From Burkholderiales bacterium (lineage in GTDB: Bacteria > Pseudomonadota > Gammaproteobacteria > Burkholderiales > Burkholderiaceae_C), in assembly GCA_027484405.1 (NCBI GenBank), contig JAIXTA010000035.1, positions 1 to 64,000 of the forward strand: a stretch of DNA of 64,000 nucleotides. The letters are read 5' to 3'. Shown in pieces: positions 1 to 10,160 of this stretch (positions within the stretch are counted from its first letter, which is position 1; the number at the start of each line of letters is the position of its first letter). Position numbers and translations under genes: made by a program. Under the pieces are notes generated by a model. It ran no database searches and was not told where the DNA came from. It saw only the letters and a list, made by a program, of their open reading frames with translations.

Positions 1-684
1 CACCACATGTTCACCACCGGCATGCCGGTGACGGGCCAGCTCTTCTTCATGTACGCCACCATGCTGATCGCCGTGCCCACGGGCGTGAAGGTGTTCAACT
101 GGCTGGCCACGATGTGGAAGGGCTCGATGAGCTTCGAGATCCCGATGCTGTTCTCGGTCGGCTTCATCTTCGTGTTCACGATGGGCGGTTTCACCGGCCT
201 GATCCTGGCCGTGGCCCCGATCGACATCCAGCTGCAGGACACCTACTACGTGGTCGCGCACTTCCACTACGTTCTGGTCGCCGGCTCGCTGTTCGCCCTG
301 TTTGCCGCGACCTATTACTGGCTGCCCAAGATGACCGGCCGCATGCCCAGCGAGACCCTCGGCAAGTGGCACTTCTGGTCCTCGATCATCACCTTCAACA
401 TCACCTTCTTCCCGATGCACTTCCTGGGTCTGGCCGGCATGCCGCGCCGCTATGCCGACTACGCTGCCCAGTTCACCGACTTCCATGCCATCGCCACGAT
501 CGGCGCATTTGGCTTCGGGCTGTCGCAGCTGTTCTTCCTGGCCGTGGTCTGGCGTGCAGCATCCGGCAAGGGTGAGCAGGCTTCGGCGAACCCCTGGGCG
601 GAAGGCTATGACCAGGGCCTCGAGTGGCAGCTGCCCTCGCCGGCACCGCATCACAGCTATGAAACCCCGCCCCTGGTGAAGTGA
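1..684 (+). CDS. ctaD: cytochrome c oxidase subunit I, C-terminal part (5' end outside window)
   Basis: Open frame from base 1 ([39 protein letters not shown]...[15 protein letters not shown]), hallmark heme-copper oxidase subunit I sequence; followed by other cox genes. Confidence 0.97.
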   Translation, partial: HHMFTTGMPVTGQLFFMYATMLIAVPTGVKVFNWLATMWKGSMSFEIPMLFSVGFIFVFTMGGFTGLILAVAPIDIQLQDTYYVVAHFHYVLVAGSLFALFAATYYWLPKMTGRMPSETLGKWHFWSSIITFNITFFPMHFLGLAGMPRRYADYAAQFTDFHAIATIGAFGFGLSQLFFLAVVWRAASGKGEQASANPWAEGYDQGLEWQLPSPAPHHSYETPPLVK

Positions 685-741
685 TGATGGTGGGCCGCAC
701 CCAGCGTGCGGCCCCGGCAGGCTGATACGCAGGAACCGACC

Positions 742-870
742 GTGAGCGCACCGAACGCAGACCAGCAGCGCAAGAACAAGCGCACCGCATTGATCATCGG
801 ATCGATTGCCTTGGTCTTCTTCGCCGGAATCATCGTGCGCAGGTGGCTGGTCATCAACGGGATCATGTGA
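742..870 (+). CDS. small membrane protein, cytochrome oxidase small assembly protein-like (43 codons, GTG start)
   Basis: Reading frame VSAPNADQQRKNKRTALIIGSIALVFFAGIIVRRWLVINGIM* between ctaD and ctaG; one TM helix; not in supplied ORF track because of GTG start and size. Confidence 0.65.
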   Translation: MSAPNADQQRKNKRTALIIGSIALVFFAGIIVRRWLVINGIM

Positions 871-875
871 GACGC

Positions 876-1475
876 ATGAGCGAGCAGCAGACCACGCCGC
901 AGGACGACGGCAGCGACAACAAGACGATGGTGCGCAAGCTCATCGTCATCGTGGCACTGATGTTCGCCTTCGGCTGGGCGCTGATCCCGATCTACCGCAA
1001 GATCTGCGAGGTCACTGGCATCAATATCCTCGCCTGGGACGCAAAGATGGGGCCAGATGCGGTGGCCCAGATGAAGAACACTCAGATTGACACCAGCCGC
1101 AAGGTGTCGGTCGAGTTCGATGCGAACGTGCAAGGACCATGGCGCATGGTGCCAACCAAGAACGCCATTTCGGTTCACCCCGGTGAGTTGATCACCGTGA
1201 TGTACGAGATCGCCAACCAGCAGCCGCGCGCAGTGTCCGGGCAGGCCATTCCCAGTTACGCGCCGATGAATTCAGCGCAGCATTTCCACAAGATGGAGTG
1301 CTTCTGCTTTTCACAGCACACGCTGGCTGCCAACGAGGTCAAGCAGTTTCCGGTCACGTTTGTGGTGGATGCGGATCTGCCTCGCGACGTGGCCAACATC
1401 ACCTTGTCTTTTACCTTCTTCGAGGTGGGCGGTGCGGCGAGTTCGGCGCAGGCGCCGACGGGGCCGCGTTCCTGA
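876..1475 (+). CDS. ctaG: cytochrome c oxidase assembly protein CtaG/Cox11
   Basis: MSEQQTT..., N-terminal TM, KMECFCFSQHTL copper motif, Cox11 fold sequence. Confidence 0.95.
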   Translation: MSEQQTTPQDDGSDNKTMVRKLIVIVALMFAFGWALIPIYRKICEVTGINILAWDAKMGPDAVAQMKNTQIDTSRKVSVEFDANVQGPWRMVPTKNAISVHPGELITVMYEIANQQPRAVSGQAIPSYAPMNSAQHFHKMECFCFSQHTLAANEVKQFPVTFVVDADLPRDVANITLSFTFFEVGGAASSAQAPTGPRS

Positions 1476-1500
1476 GCCTGAACGACAGAGCGAGCATCGA

Positions 1501-1716
1501 ATGGATGAACTGGGACAACATGTGCAGCGCAAAGGGTCGTTCCGACAGACCCTCAGCGCGGTGCTGTGGTCCTTTTTCGGGGTCCGCCGCGGTGCGGATC
1601 ACGAGCGTGACATGAGCAGCCTGAACCCCGTCCACGTGTTGCTCATCGGCGTGCTGGCTGCGGCCGTGTTTGTGGGAGTGCTGATCGGCATCGTGCAGAT
1701 GGTCGTCAGCAAGTAA
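1501..1716 (+). CDS. DUF2970-type small membrane protein
   Basis: MDELGQHVQRKGSFRQTLSAVLWSFFGVRRGADHERDMSSLNPVHVLLIGVLAAAVFVGVLIGIVQMVVSK; position between ctaG and ctaE. Confidence 0.8.
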   Translation: MDELGQHVQRKGSFRQTLSAVLWSFFGVRRGADHERDMSSLNPVHVLLIGVLAAAVFVGVLIGIVQMVVSK

Positions 1717-1753
1717 AACGAGTCTAAAGAGCGAGTTATTGGAGAACCAGAGA

Positions 1754-2623
1754 ATGGCGAACGTTCAAGCAGGTCAGACGCCGTACTACTTCGTGCCGGG
1801 CTTGTCGCGGCATCCGGCCACTGCGGCTGTCGCGCTGCTGCTGTGGGGTCTGGGCATGGCGGCATGGGTCAACAAGATGACCCCGCTGGGTCCGGTGCTG
1901 GTCTTCGGCGGTCTGGTCATGTTCCTGTTCACCCTGTACCAGTGGTTCGGTGATGCGATCAGCGAATCCGAAGGCGGCATGTACAGCCGCCGCGTGGATG
2001 CCTCCTTCCGCTGGAGCATGAGCTGGTTCATCTTCAGCGAAGTGATGTTCTTCGCGGCCTTCTTCGGCGCGCTGTTCTACGCCCGCGGCATCACCATGCC
2101 CTGGCTGGCCGATCCCGACTACTCCGGCATTCTTTGGCCCGACTTCCGCGCCGTGTGGCCGCACGCCGGTCCTCAGGGTTCGGTGGAAGCCTTCACCACG
2201 ATGGGTCCGCTGTGGATCCCGACGATCAACACCGCGCTGCTGCTGACATCGGGTCTCACGCTGACCATCGCGCACCACGCGCTGGTCGTGGGCAACCGCA
2301 GCAAGACGATGTTCTGGCTGTTCCTGACGATCCTTCTGGGCGCCGTGTTCATGGGCTTCCAGGCCTACGAATACATCCACGCCTACAGCGACCTGAACCT
2401 CAAGCTCAGCTCGGGCATCTACGGTTCGACCTTCTACATGCTGACCGGCTTCCACGGTTTCCACGTGACCATGGGCGCGATCATGCTGTCGGTCATCCTG
2501 TATCGCCTCTGGAAGGGCCACTTCACCAAGGATCATCACTTTGGCTTCGAAGGTGCCGCCTGGTACTGGCACTTCGTGGACGTGGTCTGGCTCGGCCTGT
2601 ACGTGCTGGTCTACTGGATGTGA
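1754..2623 (+). CDS. ctaE: cytochrome c oxidase subunit III
   Basis: MANVQAGQTPYYFVPG...FHGFHVTMGAIMLSVIL...WYWHFVDVVWLGLYVLVYW. Confidence 0.97.
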   Translation: MANVQAGQTPYYFVPGLSRHPATAAVALLLWGLGMAAWVNKMTPLGPVLVFGGLVMFLFTLYQWFGDAISESEGGMYSRRVDASFRWSMSWFIFSEVMFFAAFFGALFYARGITMPWLADPDYSGILWPDFRAVWPHAGPQGSVEAFTTMGPLWIPTINTALLLTSGLTLTIAHHALVVGNRSKTMFWLFLTILLGAVFMGFQAYEYIHAYSDLNLKLSSGIYGSTFYMLTGFHGFHVTMGAIMLSVILYRLWKGHFTKDHHFGFEGAAWYWHFVDVVWLGLYVLVYWM

Positions 2624-2655
2624 TGATGCACGGGCTGAGTCCTGTGCTCAGCCCC

Positions 2656-2695
2656 AAGAAAAAAGCCGCACAACTCAGGGTGCGGCTTTTTTCTT
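2656..2695. terminator. Rho-independent terminator (bidirectional), ctaE / 2740-2952
   Basis: 15-bp perfect inverted repeat AAGAAAAAAGCCGCA ... TGCGGCTTTTTTCTT with A- and T-tracts. Confidence 0.9.
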
Positions 2696-2739
2696 GTCGG
2701 CAGCAAGGCCGCGCTGGCAGCAGGGCTTCTGTGTGCGCC

Positions 2740-2952
2740 TTACTGCACCGGAACGCGGATGCCGGTGGGCTGGATCCAGCCCATCCACCACGAAAACAGG
2801 ATGAAGCTGAACAGCGCAATCGACAGACCGATCCGCCAGCTCAGCGCCCGCACCATCTGATGCGCCTCGCCCTTGCGGCGCAGCATGAAGAGCCCGGCCG
2901 ACGCGAGGCTGGCCAGAATGCCGATGAAGGCCAGCAGTACCAGGAATTTCAT
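2740..2952 (-). CDS. twin-transmembrane protein
   Basis: MKFLVLLAFIGILASLASAGLFMLRRKGEAHQMVRALSWRIGLSIALFSFILFSWWMGW..., two TM helices; typical neighbour of SURF1. Confidence 0.75.
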   Translation of the reverse strand: MKFLVLLAFIGILASLASAGLFMLRRKGEAHQMVRALSWRIGLSIALFSFILFSWWMGWIQPTGIRVPVQ

Positions 2953-3754
2953 GCCCACTCCGATCACAGAAGCCCCAGATTCTACGGCGCAGCCTCCCGC
3001 GCAGGCCCGCTCGGGCCCTGGCCTGCGCTACTGGGTCGCTGTGCTCGCGGGCCTGGGCATGATGGCGCTGGCCTTGTGGGCGGCAGGCTGGCAGGGCGAG
3101 CGCGCACAGTACAAGCGCGAACTTGCGCAGGCCATGAACGCTGCCACGGCGGCCGCGCCGCTCGACCTGGACCGCGACCTGCCTGCCGAGACCGATGAGC
3201 ACCGCACCGCGCGCATGACAGCCACGTGGTTGCCGCACTTGGCCGTGTACCTGGACAACCGAACGCTGGACGGCCGGGTCGGGCGCATCGTGCTCATGCC
3301 TGCGCGTACCGCAAGCGGCCAATACCTGCTGGTGAATCGCGGCTGGGTGCCGCAGGGCGCGGGTCTGCGAACCCAGTTGCCCGTAGTGCCTACACCCACA
3401 GAGCCCGTCTTCATCGAAGGCCGTCTGGCCCGCGACGTTCCCGCCTTCTCCCGCCGCGGCGACGCCTACCCCGGCCCCTTGCCGGCGCTTTGGCCCAACT
3501 TCGACTGGGCCGCCTGGCAGGCTCTGAGTGGCCTCTCCAATGCGCAGTGGGTGCTTGTGCAAACTTCTGCGGCGCGTGCCGGTCCATCGGCCGATGCTGC
3601 CGTGCTCGACGACGGTCTGGTGCGCCGCTGGGCGGCCCCGCAGACCGACGTGGCCAAGCACCAGGGCTACCGCTTCCAGTGGTTTGCCATTGCCTTGCTG
3701 GCCTTCGGCCTCACACTTTTCTTCGGACTCAAGCCTTGGATCAGGCGCCCATGA
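2951..3754 (+). CDS. SURF1 family cytochrome oxidase biogenesis protein
   Basis: Two flanking TM segments, LVNRGWVPQ and VEGR-like (FIEGRLAR) motifs, C-terminal ...HQGYRFQWFAIALLAFGLTLFFGLK. Confidence 0.88.
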   Translation: MPTPITEAPDSTAQPPAQARSGPGLRYWVAVLAGLGMMALALWAAGWQGERAQYKRELAQAMNAATAAAPLDLDRDLPAETDEHRTARMTATWLPHLAVYLDNRTLDGRVGRIVLMPARTASGQYLLVNRGWVPQGAGLRTQLPVVPTPTEPVFIEGRLARDVPAFSRRGDAYPGPLPALWPNFDWAAWQALSGLSNAQWVLVQTSAARAGPSADAAVLDDGLVRRWAAPQTDVAKHQGYRFQWFAIALLAFGLTLFFGLKPWIRRP

Positions 3755-4368
3755 CCGCACCCACCTCCACGACCCCCGACAATACCCACCCGACCCAACA
3801 GGAAACCAAGCGCTCGCTGCTCGCGCTCTGGGGGGTGCTCGCTGTCTGCGCCGCGCCGGTGATCGCTGCCTTCGTCGTGTATTTCTTCTTCAAGCCCGAG
3901 GGCGGCAAGACGCAGAACGGCGAGCTGCTGCCGCAGATTGCGGCGCCGCAGATCGGTGGCCAGACGCTCGAAGGCAAGCCCTTCGAGTTCAAGGATCTGC
4001 GCGGCCAGTGGATCATCCTTACTGTGGGCCCGAGCGCCTGTGGCGAGCCCTGCGCCAAGCACCTGTGGGAGATGCGCCAGATCCGTACTTCGCTGGGCAA
4101 GAAGCGCGACAAGGTTGATCGCGTCTGGCTTGTCACCGACAAGGAGCCGATCGACATTCCACTGCTCAAGCAGCACGAGAACCTGATCGTTGTGCGCACC
4201 GACCCCGCCAAGCTTCAGGGCTGGCTGGGCGACCCCGCCGGCTGGGAGGGGCGCACGTGGTTCATCGACTGGAAGGGCGATCTGATGATGACCTACCGCC
4301 CCGGTCAGGACCCGATGGAGATCCGCAAGGATCTGGGCAAGCTCCTTCACTTCAACACCGCACGCTGA
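3751..4368 (+). CDS. membrane-anchored SCO/thioredoxin-like cytochrome oxidase assembly protein
   Basis: TM anchor then FEFKDLRGQWIILTVGPSACGEPCAKHLWEMRQIR; CxxxC motif (CGEPC) at the SCO position. Confidence 0.7.
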   Translation: MTAPTSTTPDNTHPTQQETKRSLLALWGVLAVCAAPVIAAFVVYFFFKPEGGKTQNGELLPQIAAPQIGGQTLEGKPFEFKDLRGQWIILTVGPSACGEPCAKHLWEMRQIRTSLGKKRDKVDRVWLVTDKEPIDIPLLKQHENLIVVRTDPAKLQGWLGDPAGWEGRTWFIDWKGDLMMTYRPGQDPMEIRKDLGKLLHFNTAR

Positions 4369-4380
4369 GCCGCGCGCCTT

Positions 4381-4527
4381 CGATGACGGAATGACGCCAT
4401 GACTTCGGTGCTGTGCACCTCAATGACGCAACCCCAGCCGCGCGAGGATGCCTCAGCGCCTGCACGCCTGCTCCAGATGGTCATTCCGTCATTGGAGCCG
4501 CGCAGCGGCGACGTCATTTCGTCATCG
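4381..4527. repeat. short inverted-repeat element between 3751-4368 and ctaA
   Basis: CGATGACGGAATGACG (4381-4396) vs CGTCATTTCGTCATCG (4512-4527), 15/16 complementary; additional internal arm GTCATTCCGTCAT (4480-4492) perfectly complementary to 4383-4395. Confidence 0.6.
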
Positions 4528-4573
4528 GCGAGTATCGAAGCCACTGCGACGCGCACCTGAGCGCCAAAGACCG

Positions 4574-5719
4574 ATGAAGATCACCGAAGTCCTCCAGCTC
4601 CTGTTCATCGGCGCCACCGTCGCGCTGATTCCGCTCTCCATCCTGTGGTTCAGCAGGAGCGCGAAGACCACGCAGCAGCGCTTTGCCAAGCTGGTGGCCA
4701 TCACCCTGTTCTTCACGCTGGACCTGATCATGTTCGGCGCCTTCACACGCCTGACCGACTCCGGCCTGGGTTGCCCGGACTGGCCTGGCTGCTACGGTGC
4801 CGAGAGCCCGATTTCCGCTGCCAAGCACATCGCCGAGGCCTATGCCGCACAACCCACCGGGCCGGTGAGCTTCTCCAAGGCATGGATCGAGATGCTCCAC
4901 CGCTACTTTGCCAAGGCGCTCGGTCTGCTGTTCATCATCATCATGGTCTGGGCCTGGGTGAAGCGCAGCGAACTCAAGCAAAGCCCCACCTTGCCCACGT
5001 TGCTCTTCTTCGGCGTGTGCCTGCAGGGTGCGTTCGGTGCCTGGACGGTCACGCTCAAGCTCATGCCCATCATCGTCACCATCCATCTGCTGGGCGGCAA
5101 CCTGCTGCTGGCGGTGACGGCCTGGCTGTTGGAGCGGCAGAAGCCCATCCAGGCGATCAGCGCATCGACCGCACGGCTGCTGCCCTATGCCTGGTTCGCG
5201 CTGATCATTCTGTTCATGCAGATTGCGCTGGGTGGCTGGGTGAGCACGAACTACGCGGCCCTGGCCTGCCTGGACTTCCCGCTGTGTCAGGGCAAGGTCA
5301 TTCCGCCGATGGACTTTGCCAACGCCTACACCCTCTGGCGTGATCTTGGCGAAACCGGCGCGGGCGCAGCCATTCCCTTCCAGGCGCTGACCGCCATCCA
5401 CTGGGTACACCGCAACTTTGCGTTCTTCGTGTTCGCGGTGATGGGCTACCTGGCCTGGCGGACCTGGAAAGAGCCGGCACTGCGCGGCCTTGCAGCGTGG
5501 ATCGTCGGCATGCTCGCCTGGCAGCTGGTCACGGGCCTGACCAACATCTTCATGCAGTGGCCCCTGCCCGTGGCCCTGGTGCACAACGGCGGCGCGGCGG
5601 TGCTGGTGCTCGTGACCACGCTGCTCGTGGCGCGCATGCAGATCGCAGCGCGAGCGGGGGCGACGGCAAGCGTCGATAATCCCGCTTCTGCACCTGCCCG
5701 ACCTGTGGCGGTGCAGTGA
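4574..5719 (+). CDS. ctaA: COX15/CtaA heme A synthase
   Basis: [10 protein letters not shown]...[25 protein letters not shown]...[22 protein letters not shown]. Confidence 0.95.
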   Translation: MKITEVLQLLFIGATVALIPLSILWFSRSAKTTQQRFAKLVAITLFFTLDLIMFGAFTRLTDSGLGCPDWPGCYGAESPISAAKHIAEAYAAQPTGPVSFSKAWIEMLHRYFAKALGLLFIIIMVWAWVKRSELKQSPTLPTLLFFGVCLQGAFGAWTVTLKLMPIIVTIHLLGGNLLLAVTAWLLERQKPIQAISASTARLLPYAWFALIILFMQIALGGWVSTNYAALACLDFPLCQGKVIPPMDFANAYTLWRDLGETGAGAAIPFQALTAIHWVHRNFAFFVFAVMGYLAWRTWKEPALRGLAAWIVGMLAWQLVTGLTNIFMQWPLPVALVHNGGAAVLVLVTTLLVARMQIAARAGATASVDNPASAPARPVAVQ

Positions 5720-6663
5720 GTTCAATGAAATCCACCCCGACCACTCCCGACGTCACCGCTGACGTGCCCGCCCCAGCGGCCACGAAGCAAGCCGCGCCGC
5801 GCTTGAGCCGCACGGCGCAGTACTGGGCGTTGACCAAGCCGCGCGTCACGCAGCTGGCCGTGTTCTGCGCCGTGATCGGGATGTTCCTCGCCGCCGACAC
5901 CCTGCCGCCCTGGCAGCCGGTGCTCTGGGGCTCGATCGGCATCTGGCTGCTGGCTGGTGCCGCATTCGCCATGAACTGCCTGATCGAGCGCGAGGTGGAC
6001 GCCCGCATGCGCCGCACCGCTTGGCGGCCCAGCGCCCAGGGTGAGCTCAATGGCTGGCAGATCAGCGCCTTTGCCGCCGTCATCGGCGGCGCGGGCTTTG
6101 CCATGCTCTACGGCCTGGTGAATCCGCTCACCGCGTGGATGACGCTGGCCACCTTCCTGGGCTACGCCGTCATCTACACCATCCTGCTCAAGCCCAACAC
6201 GCCGCAGAACATCGTGATCGGCGGCCTGTCAGGCGCCATGCCGCCGGCCTTGGGCTGGGCCGCCGTGGCCGGCGACGTGCCTGCCATTGCGTGGGTGCTG
6301 GTGCTGATCATCTTCGTCTGGACGCCGCCGCACTTCTGGGCCCTGGCCCTGTATCGCGTCGAGGACTACAAGCAGAGCGGCCTGCCGATGCTGCCTGTCA
6401 CGCACGGCGTCAAGCTCACGCTGCAGCACATCTTTCTCTACACCATCATCCTGCTGGCCACGACGTTGCTGCCCTTTGCCATGCGCTTCTCCGGCTGGAT
6501 CTATCTGGCCAGCGCCCTGGTGCTCGGGCTGATGTTCATGGCCTACGCCTGGCGGCTGATGCGCAACTACAGCGACGCGCTCGCCAAGCGCACCTTCCGC
6601 TTCTCCATCCTCTATCTGGCCCTGCTGTTCACCGCACTGCTGGCCGACCACTGGATTCTCTGA
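5716..6663 (+). CDS. ctaB: protoheme IX farnesyltransferase (heme o synthase)
   Basis: [23 protein letters not shown]...[19 protein letters not shown]...[28 protein letters not shown] start overlapping ctaA stop. Confidence 0.95.
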   Translation: MSSMKSTPTTPDVTADVPAPAATKQAAPRLSRTAQYWALTKPRVTQLAVFCAVIGMFLAADTLPPWQPVLWGSIGIWLLAGAAFAMNCLIEREVDARMRRTAWRPSAQGELNGWQISAFAAVIGGAGFAMLYGLVNPLTAWMTLATFLGYAVIYTILLKPNTPQNIVIGGLSGAMPPALGWAAVAGDVPAIAWVLVLIIFVWTPPHFWALALYRVEDYKQSGLPMLPVTHGVKLTLQHIFLYTIILLATTLLPFAMRFSGWIYLASALVLGLMFMAYAWRLMRNYSDALAKRTFRFSILYLALLFTALLADHWIL

Positions 6664-7265
6664 TGCTGCGCCGCGCCTTGATTGTCAATTCGGTTCTTGC
6701 TGCTTCGCTGCTCGCACTGCTTGCAGCCTGCACGCCCTCCAAGCCCAGTTTCAACAACACCGACATCACCGGCAGCACCGTGGGCGGCAACTTCTCGTTG
6801 ATCGACCACACCGGCGCCCCGCGCACCCTCGCGGACTACAAGGGCAAGGTGGTGGCCATCTTCTTCGGCTTCACGCGCTGCCCCGACATCTGCCCGACCA
6901 ACATGCTGGAGTGGGCCGAGATCATGAAGCAGCTGGGGCCCGATGCCGACCGCGTGCAGGTGCTCTTCGTCACCGTGGACCCGGAGCGCGACACCCAGCA
7001 GGTGCTGGCCGGCTATGTGCCCGCCTTCGACAAGCGCTTCGTGGGTCTGTATGCCAAGGACGCCGCCGCCACCAAGGCCGTGGCCGACACCTTCAAGGTC
7101 TTCTACGCCAAGGCCGGAGACACCTCCGGCATGAACTACACGATCGACCACACGGCCGCCAGCTACGTGCTCGACACCACCGGCAAGCCACGCCTGTATG
7201 TGAAGCACGGCCAGGCGAACGTGGAGAAGACCGTGGCGGACATCCGCACCCTGCTCAAGGGCTGA
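6663..7265 (+). CDS. SCO family copper chaperone lipoprotein
   Basis: Lipobox LLAACTPS, FGFTRCPDICPTNMLEWAEI, DHTAASYVLDTTGKPRLYVKHG. Confidence 0.93.
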   Translation: MLRRALIVNSVLAASLLALLAACTPSKPSFNNTDITGSTVGGNFSLIDHTGAPRTLADYKGKVVAIFFGFTRCPDICPTNMLEWAEIMKQLGPDADRVQVLFVTVDPERDTQQVLAGYVPAFDKRFVGLYAKDAAATKAVADTFKVFYAKAGDTSGMNYTIDHTAASYVLDTTGKPRLYVKHGQANVEKTVADIRTLLKG

Positions 7266-7674
7266 GCGGCTTCGCCGGGATGCCCAGTCTGCCGAGGTGA
7301 TCGGCAAGCCCGGGCGCTGAGCCGATGCAATACGCCGGCAATAGCCAGACGTCACCCTCCGACAAGTGCAGGCGCAGCCAGGGCGCGCCGTCGGACCAGG
7401 GCGTGAGTTCGTAGGCCGCGACGTCGCTCAGCGCGACTGAGCGCCGCCACCTTCCGGCAAAGCACTCCAGTTCAGCGTCTGTCAGTCGGCAGCCGCTGCG
7501 GCGGCCGGCGACGAAAAACCCCCAGCTGAGTAGCGCAGATACCGCGACCACCCACAGGAACGGCCCCGGTGCGCCGTAATGCCAGCCCACCCACGTGAGC
7601 ACTGTTCCAACGCCTGCGGCAACCGCAACCGAAGCGCGCCGCGTGCTTTCTTCATGTTCGAACAAGGTCTTCAC
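7255..7674 (-). CDS. DUF2244 domain membrane protein
   Basis: Two TM helices, LECFAGRWRRSVALSDVAAYELTPWSDGAPWLRLHLSEGDVWLLPAYCI; convergent 11-nt overlap with SCO gene. Confidence 0.75.
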   Translation of the reverse strand: MKTLFEHEESTRRASVAVAAGVGTVLTWVGWHYGAPGPFLWVVAVSALLSWGFFVAGRRSGCRLTDAELECFAGRWRRSVALSDVAAYELTPWSDGAPWLRLHLSEGDVWLLPAYCIGSAPGLADHLGRLGIPAKPLSP

Positions 7675-7835
7675 GGGCGGCTAGGTCGCAGGAGGTTTCA
7701 GGCACCCAAGTGTGTCTGCGGCTCCGCCCAAACTCAACGTGTCCGGCACGCCCAAGCCGGACGGCCGCCACGATGGAGCGTGCTCTTGCGCCGCGATCAC
7801 ATCACCTGCGCCTGAAATCTTGTATTTAGTGCAAC

Positions 7836-7965
7836 TCTTGGCTCGCGTCACGCCGGGCTGCGGGCCGTGCGAGGCCGGCTTCAACAATTCCGACGATACC
7901 AACGCCAGCTACGTGCTAGGCCAAAGCAGCGAGCCGCGCCTGCATGTCAAGCGCGGTTCGCCAAG
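7836..7965 (+). pseudogene. candidate internally deleted SCO-gene remnant
   Basis: In-frame LLARVTPGCGPCEAGFNNSDDTNASYVLGQSSEPRLHVKRG resembles joined N- and C-terminal pieces of the adjacent SCO protein (LLAACTPSKPSFNNTDIT ... AASYVLDTTGKPRLYVKHG); catalytic middle missing. Confidence 0.5.
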
Positions 7966-8227
7966 TTCAGCTTCCGGGCTGCCTGAATTCACAGCGTTGT
8001 TTACAGGCTGCCATCCCGCGAAATGCAGGGCATTTGTGGTCTTGCTCGTGCAAATCACCGCAATCGATGCCGATAACGTTCGCAGCTCAAAGGGCGTTGC
8101 GGAACTCATAGCGAGTTGCCCCATGGGCATTGGCCGATGGGATCGCAAAAGTCAGCCTGCTATCGGGTAGCTGAAGGCCTAGAGAAGCAGCAACGCTTGA
8201 GCTCAACTTTTCATCGCGGTTGTACTC

Positions 8228-9784
8228 ATGAACGCTTTATCAAACATTCGTCTCGGAGTCCGCCTGGGTCTGGGCTTTGGCCTGCTTGTTGTGCTGGCAC
8301 TGGCGTTGGGGCTGTTTGGCATCAGCCGGCTGTCCGCGCTGTCGACCAGCTTCTCCCTTGTGGGTGACGACCGCTTGCCGAAGGTGGTCAAGCTCGCCGA
8401 GATTGTGGATGACGTGAACCTCAGTGCCAGAGAGATGCGCAACGCGCTCATCTTCAAGGATCGCGCCAAGGTAGATGCAGCGCTCACTTCCGCGGATCAG
8501 GCGCAGGCCCGTGTGTCCGAGACACTCGACAGACTGGCACCCAGTATCACCAGTGCCGATGGCAAGAAGCTGCTCGCTGCGGTGACCGAGGCGCGCATCG
8601 CGTACTTGCCCATCCAGCAGCAGTTCATCGAGCGCGTTCGTGCCGACCAGGGCGACGAAGCGGCGAATCTGCTTGAGACCAGCCTGCGTCCTGCCCAGTT
8701 GCGCGTCATCAAGGCGCTGGATGAATTCAAGGACTTCCAGATCAATCTCATCGAGAAGGCCGTCAAGGATGGCGAGGCGGACTACGCACAAGCCAAGTTC
8801 CTGATGCTTGTGCTGGCCTTGGTCATGGCCGGCCTGAGCGCCGTCCTGGCATGGTGGATCACTCGTTCGATCACGGTGCCGATCAATCAGGCGGTCGAGG
8901 TGGCCGAGCGTGTAGCTGCCGGAGATCTCGGCTCGGTCATCAACAGCCAGTCAGGCGACGAAACCGGACGGCTGCTGGCGGCCTTGCGCAGCATGAACGA
9001 GAGCCTGACGCGCATCGTGGGCACCGTCCGGGCAAGCAGTGACACGATTGCCACCGGCAGCACCCAAATCGCCATGGGCAATGCCGATCTCAGCCAGCGC
9101 ACTGAGGAGCAGGCCAGCGCCCTGCAGCAGACAGCAGCCACAATGGACGAGCTTGGGGCCACAGTTCGCCAGAACGCCGACAACGCGCTGCAGGCCAACC
9201 AGCTCGCTCAAACTGCATCGACCGTTGCAGTCAAGGGCGGCGAGGTCGTCGGTCGGGTGGTGGAGACGATGAAGGGCATCAGTGACAGCTCACGCCAGAT
9301 TGCCGACATCATCGGCACCATTGACGGCATAGCCTTCCAGACGAACATTCTGGCGCTGAATGCAGCAGTCGAGGCCGCACGCGCCGGTGAGCAGGGCCGC
9401 GGCTTTGCCGTGGTGGCCACCGAGGTGCGCACCCTGGCGCAGCGCAGCGCCGAGGCCGCGCGCGAGATCAAGAGCCTGATCGGCGCCAGCGTCGAGCGCG
9501 TCGAGCAGGGCGCGGTGCTGGTGGACGAAGCCGGACAGACCATGGGCGAGGTGGTCAGCGCCATCCGGCGCGTGACCGACATCGTCGGCGAGATCAGCGC
9601 GGCGTCCGTGGAGCAGAGCAACGGTGTGGGCCAGGTCGGTCAGGCGGTCAGCCAGATGGATCAGGTCACGCAGCAGAACGCGGCCCTGGTCGAGGAAAGT
9701 GCGTCTGCCGCTGAAAGCCTGCGCACTCAGGCGCAGCAGCTGGTCGATGCCGTGAGCGTGTTCAAGGTCGCCCAAGCCGCCTGA
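8228..9784 (+). CDS. methyl-accepting chemotaxis protein
   Basis: 4HB-type periplasmic region, [93 protein letters not shown]. Confidence 0.96.
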   Translation: MNALSNIRLGVRLGLGFGLLVVLALALGLFGISRLSALSTSFSLVGDDRLPKVVKLAEIVDDVNLSAREMRNALIFKDRAKVDAALTSADQAQARVSETLDRLAPSITSADGKKLLAAVTEARIAYLPIQQQFIERVRADQGDEAANLLETSLRPAQLRVIKALDEFKDFQINLIEKAVKDGEADYAQAKFLMLVLALVMAGLSAVLAWWITRSITVPINQAVEVAERVAAGDLGSVINSQSGDETGRLLAALRSMNESLTRIVGTVRASSDTIATGSTQIAMGNADLSQRTEEQASALQQTAATMDELGATVRQNADNALQANQLAQTASTVAVKGGEVVGRVVETMKGISDSSRQIADIIGTIDGIAFQTNILALNAAVEAARAGEQGRGFAVVATEVRTLAQRSAEAAREIKSLIGASVERVEQGAVLVDEAGQTMGEVVSAIRRVTDIVGEISAASVEQSNGVGQVGQAVSQMDQVTQQNAALVEESASAAESLRTQAQQLVDAVSVFKVAQAA

Positions 9785-9805
9785 GCGGCCTGCGCAGGGG
9801 TCGTT

Positions 9806-9830
9806 TTCGGGCCGGTTCAACCGGCCCGAA
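9806..9830 (+). terminator. probable terminator of MCP gene
   Basis: TTCGGGCCGG-TTCAA-CCGGCCCGAA hairpin followed by TGCGTTTT. Confidence 0.6.
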
Positions 9831-10160
9831 TGCGTTTTGCGGGCCGCTCGGTCAAGGTGCAGCAGGCGTTATGCCATCCGCAGGCACGGGTGCACGCATC
9901 TTGCCCAGAAGCCGCATCCCGCCTTAATCGAATAGAAGGAATCAAGGATTCAAGCGCTTCTTCAGGCCAAACTGGCCGAAAAGCCGCGCCAGATAAGCGA
10001 TCAGGCTGTCCGGACGCCGCGTCCGGGTGGTGTCCGGGCGATCCATCCAGACGCCCGGACGTCCGATCCGAACGCCTCGGACGATGTTTTGGCCGCGATT
10101 GCGCAAAGTGCCTCCACCGACGCCGCCAGCCCGGCGGGTCATTTACCCAGGAGCACTTCC

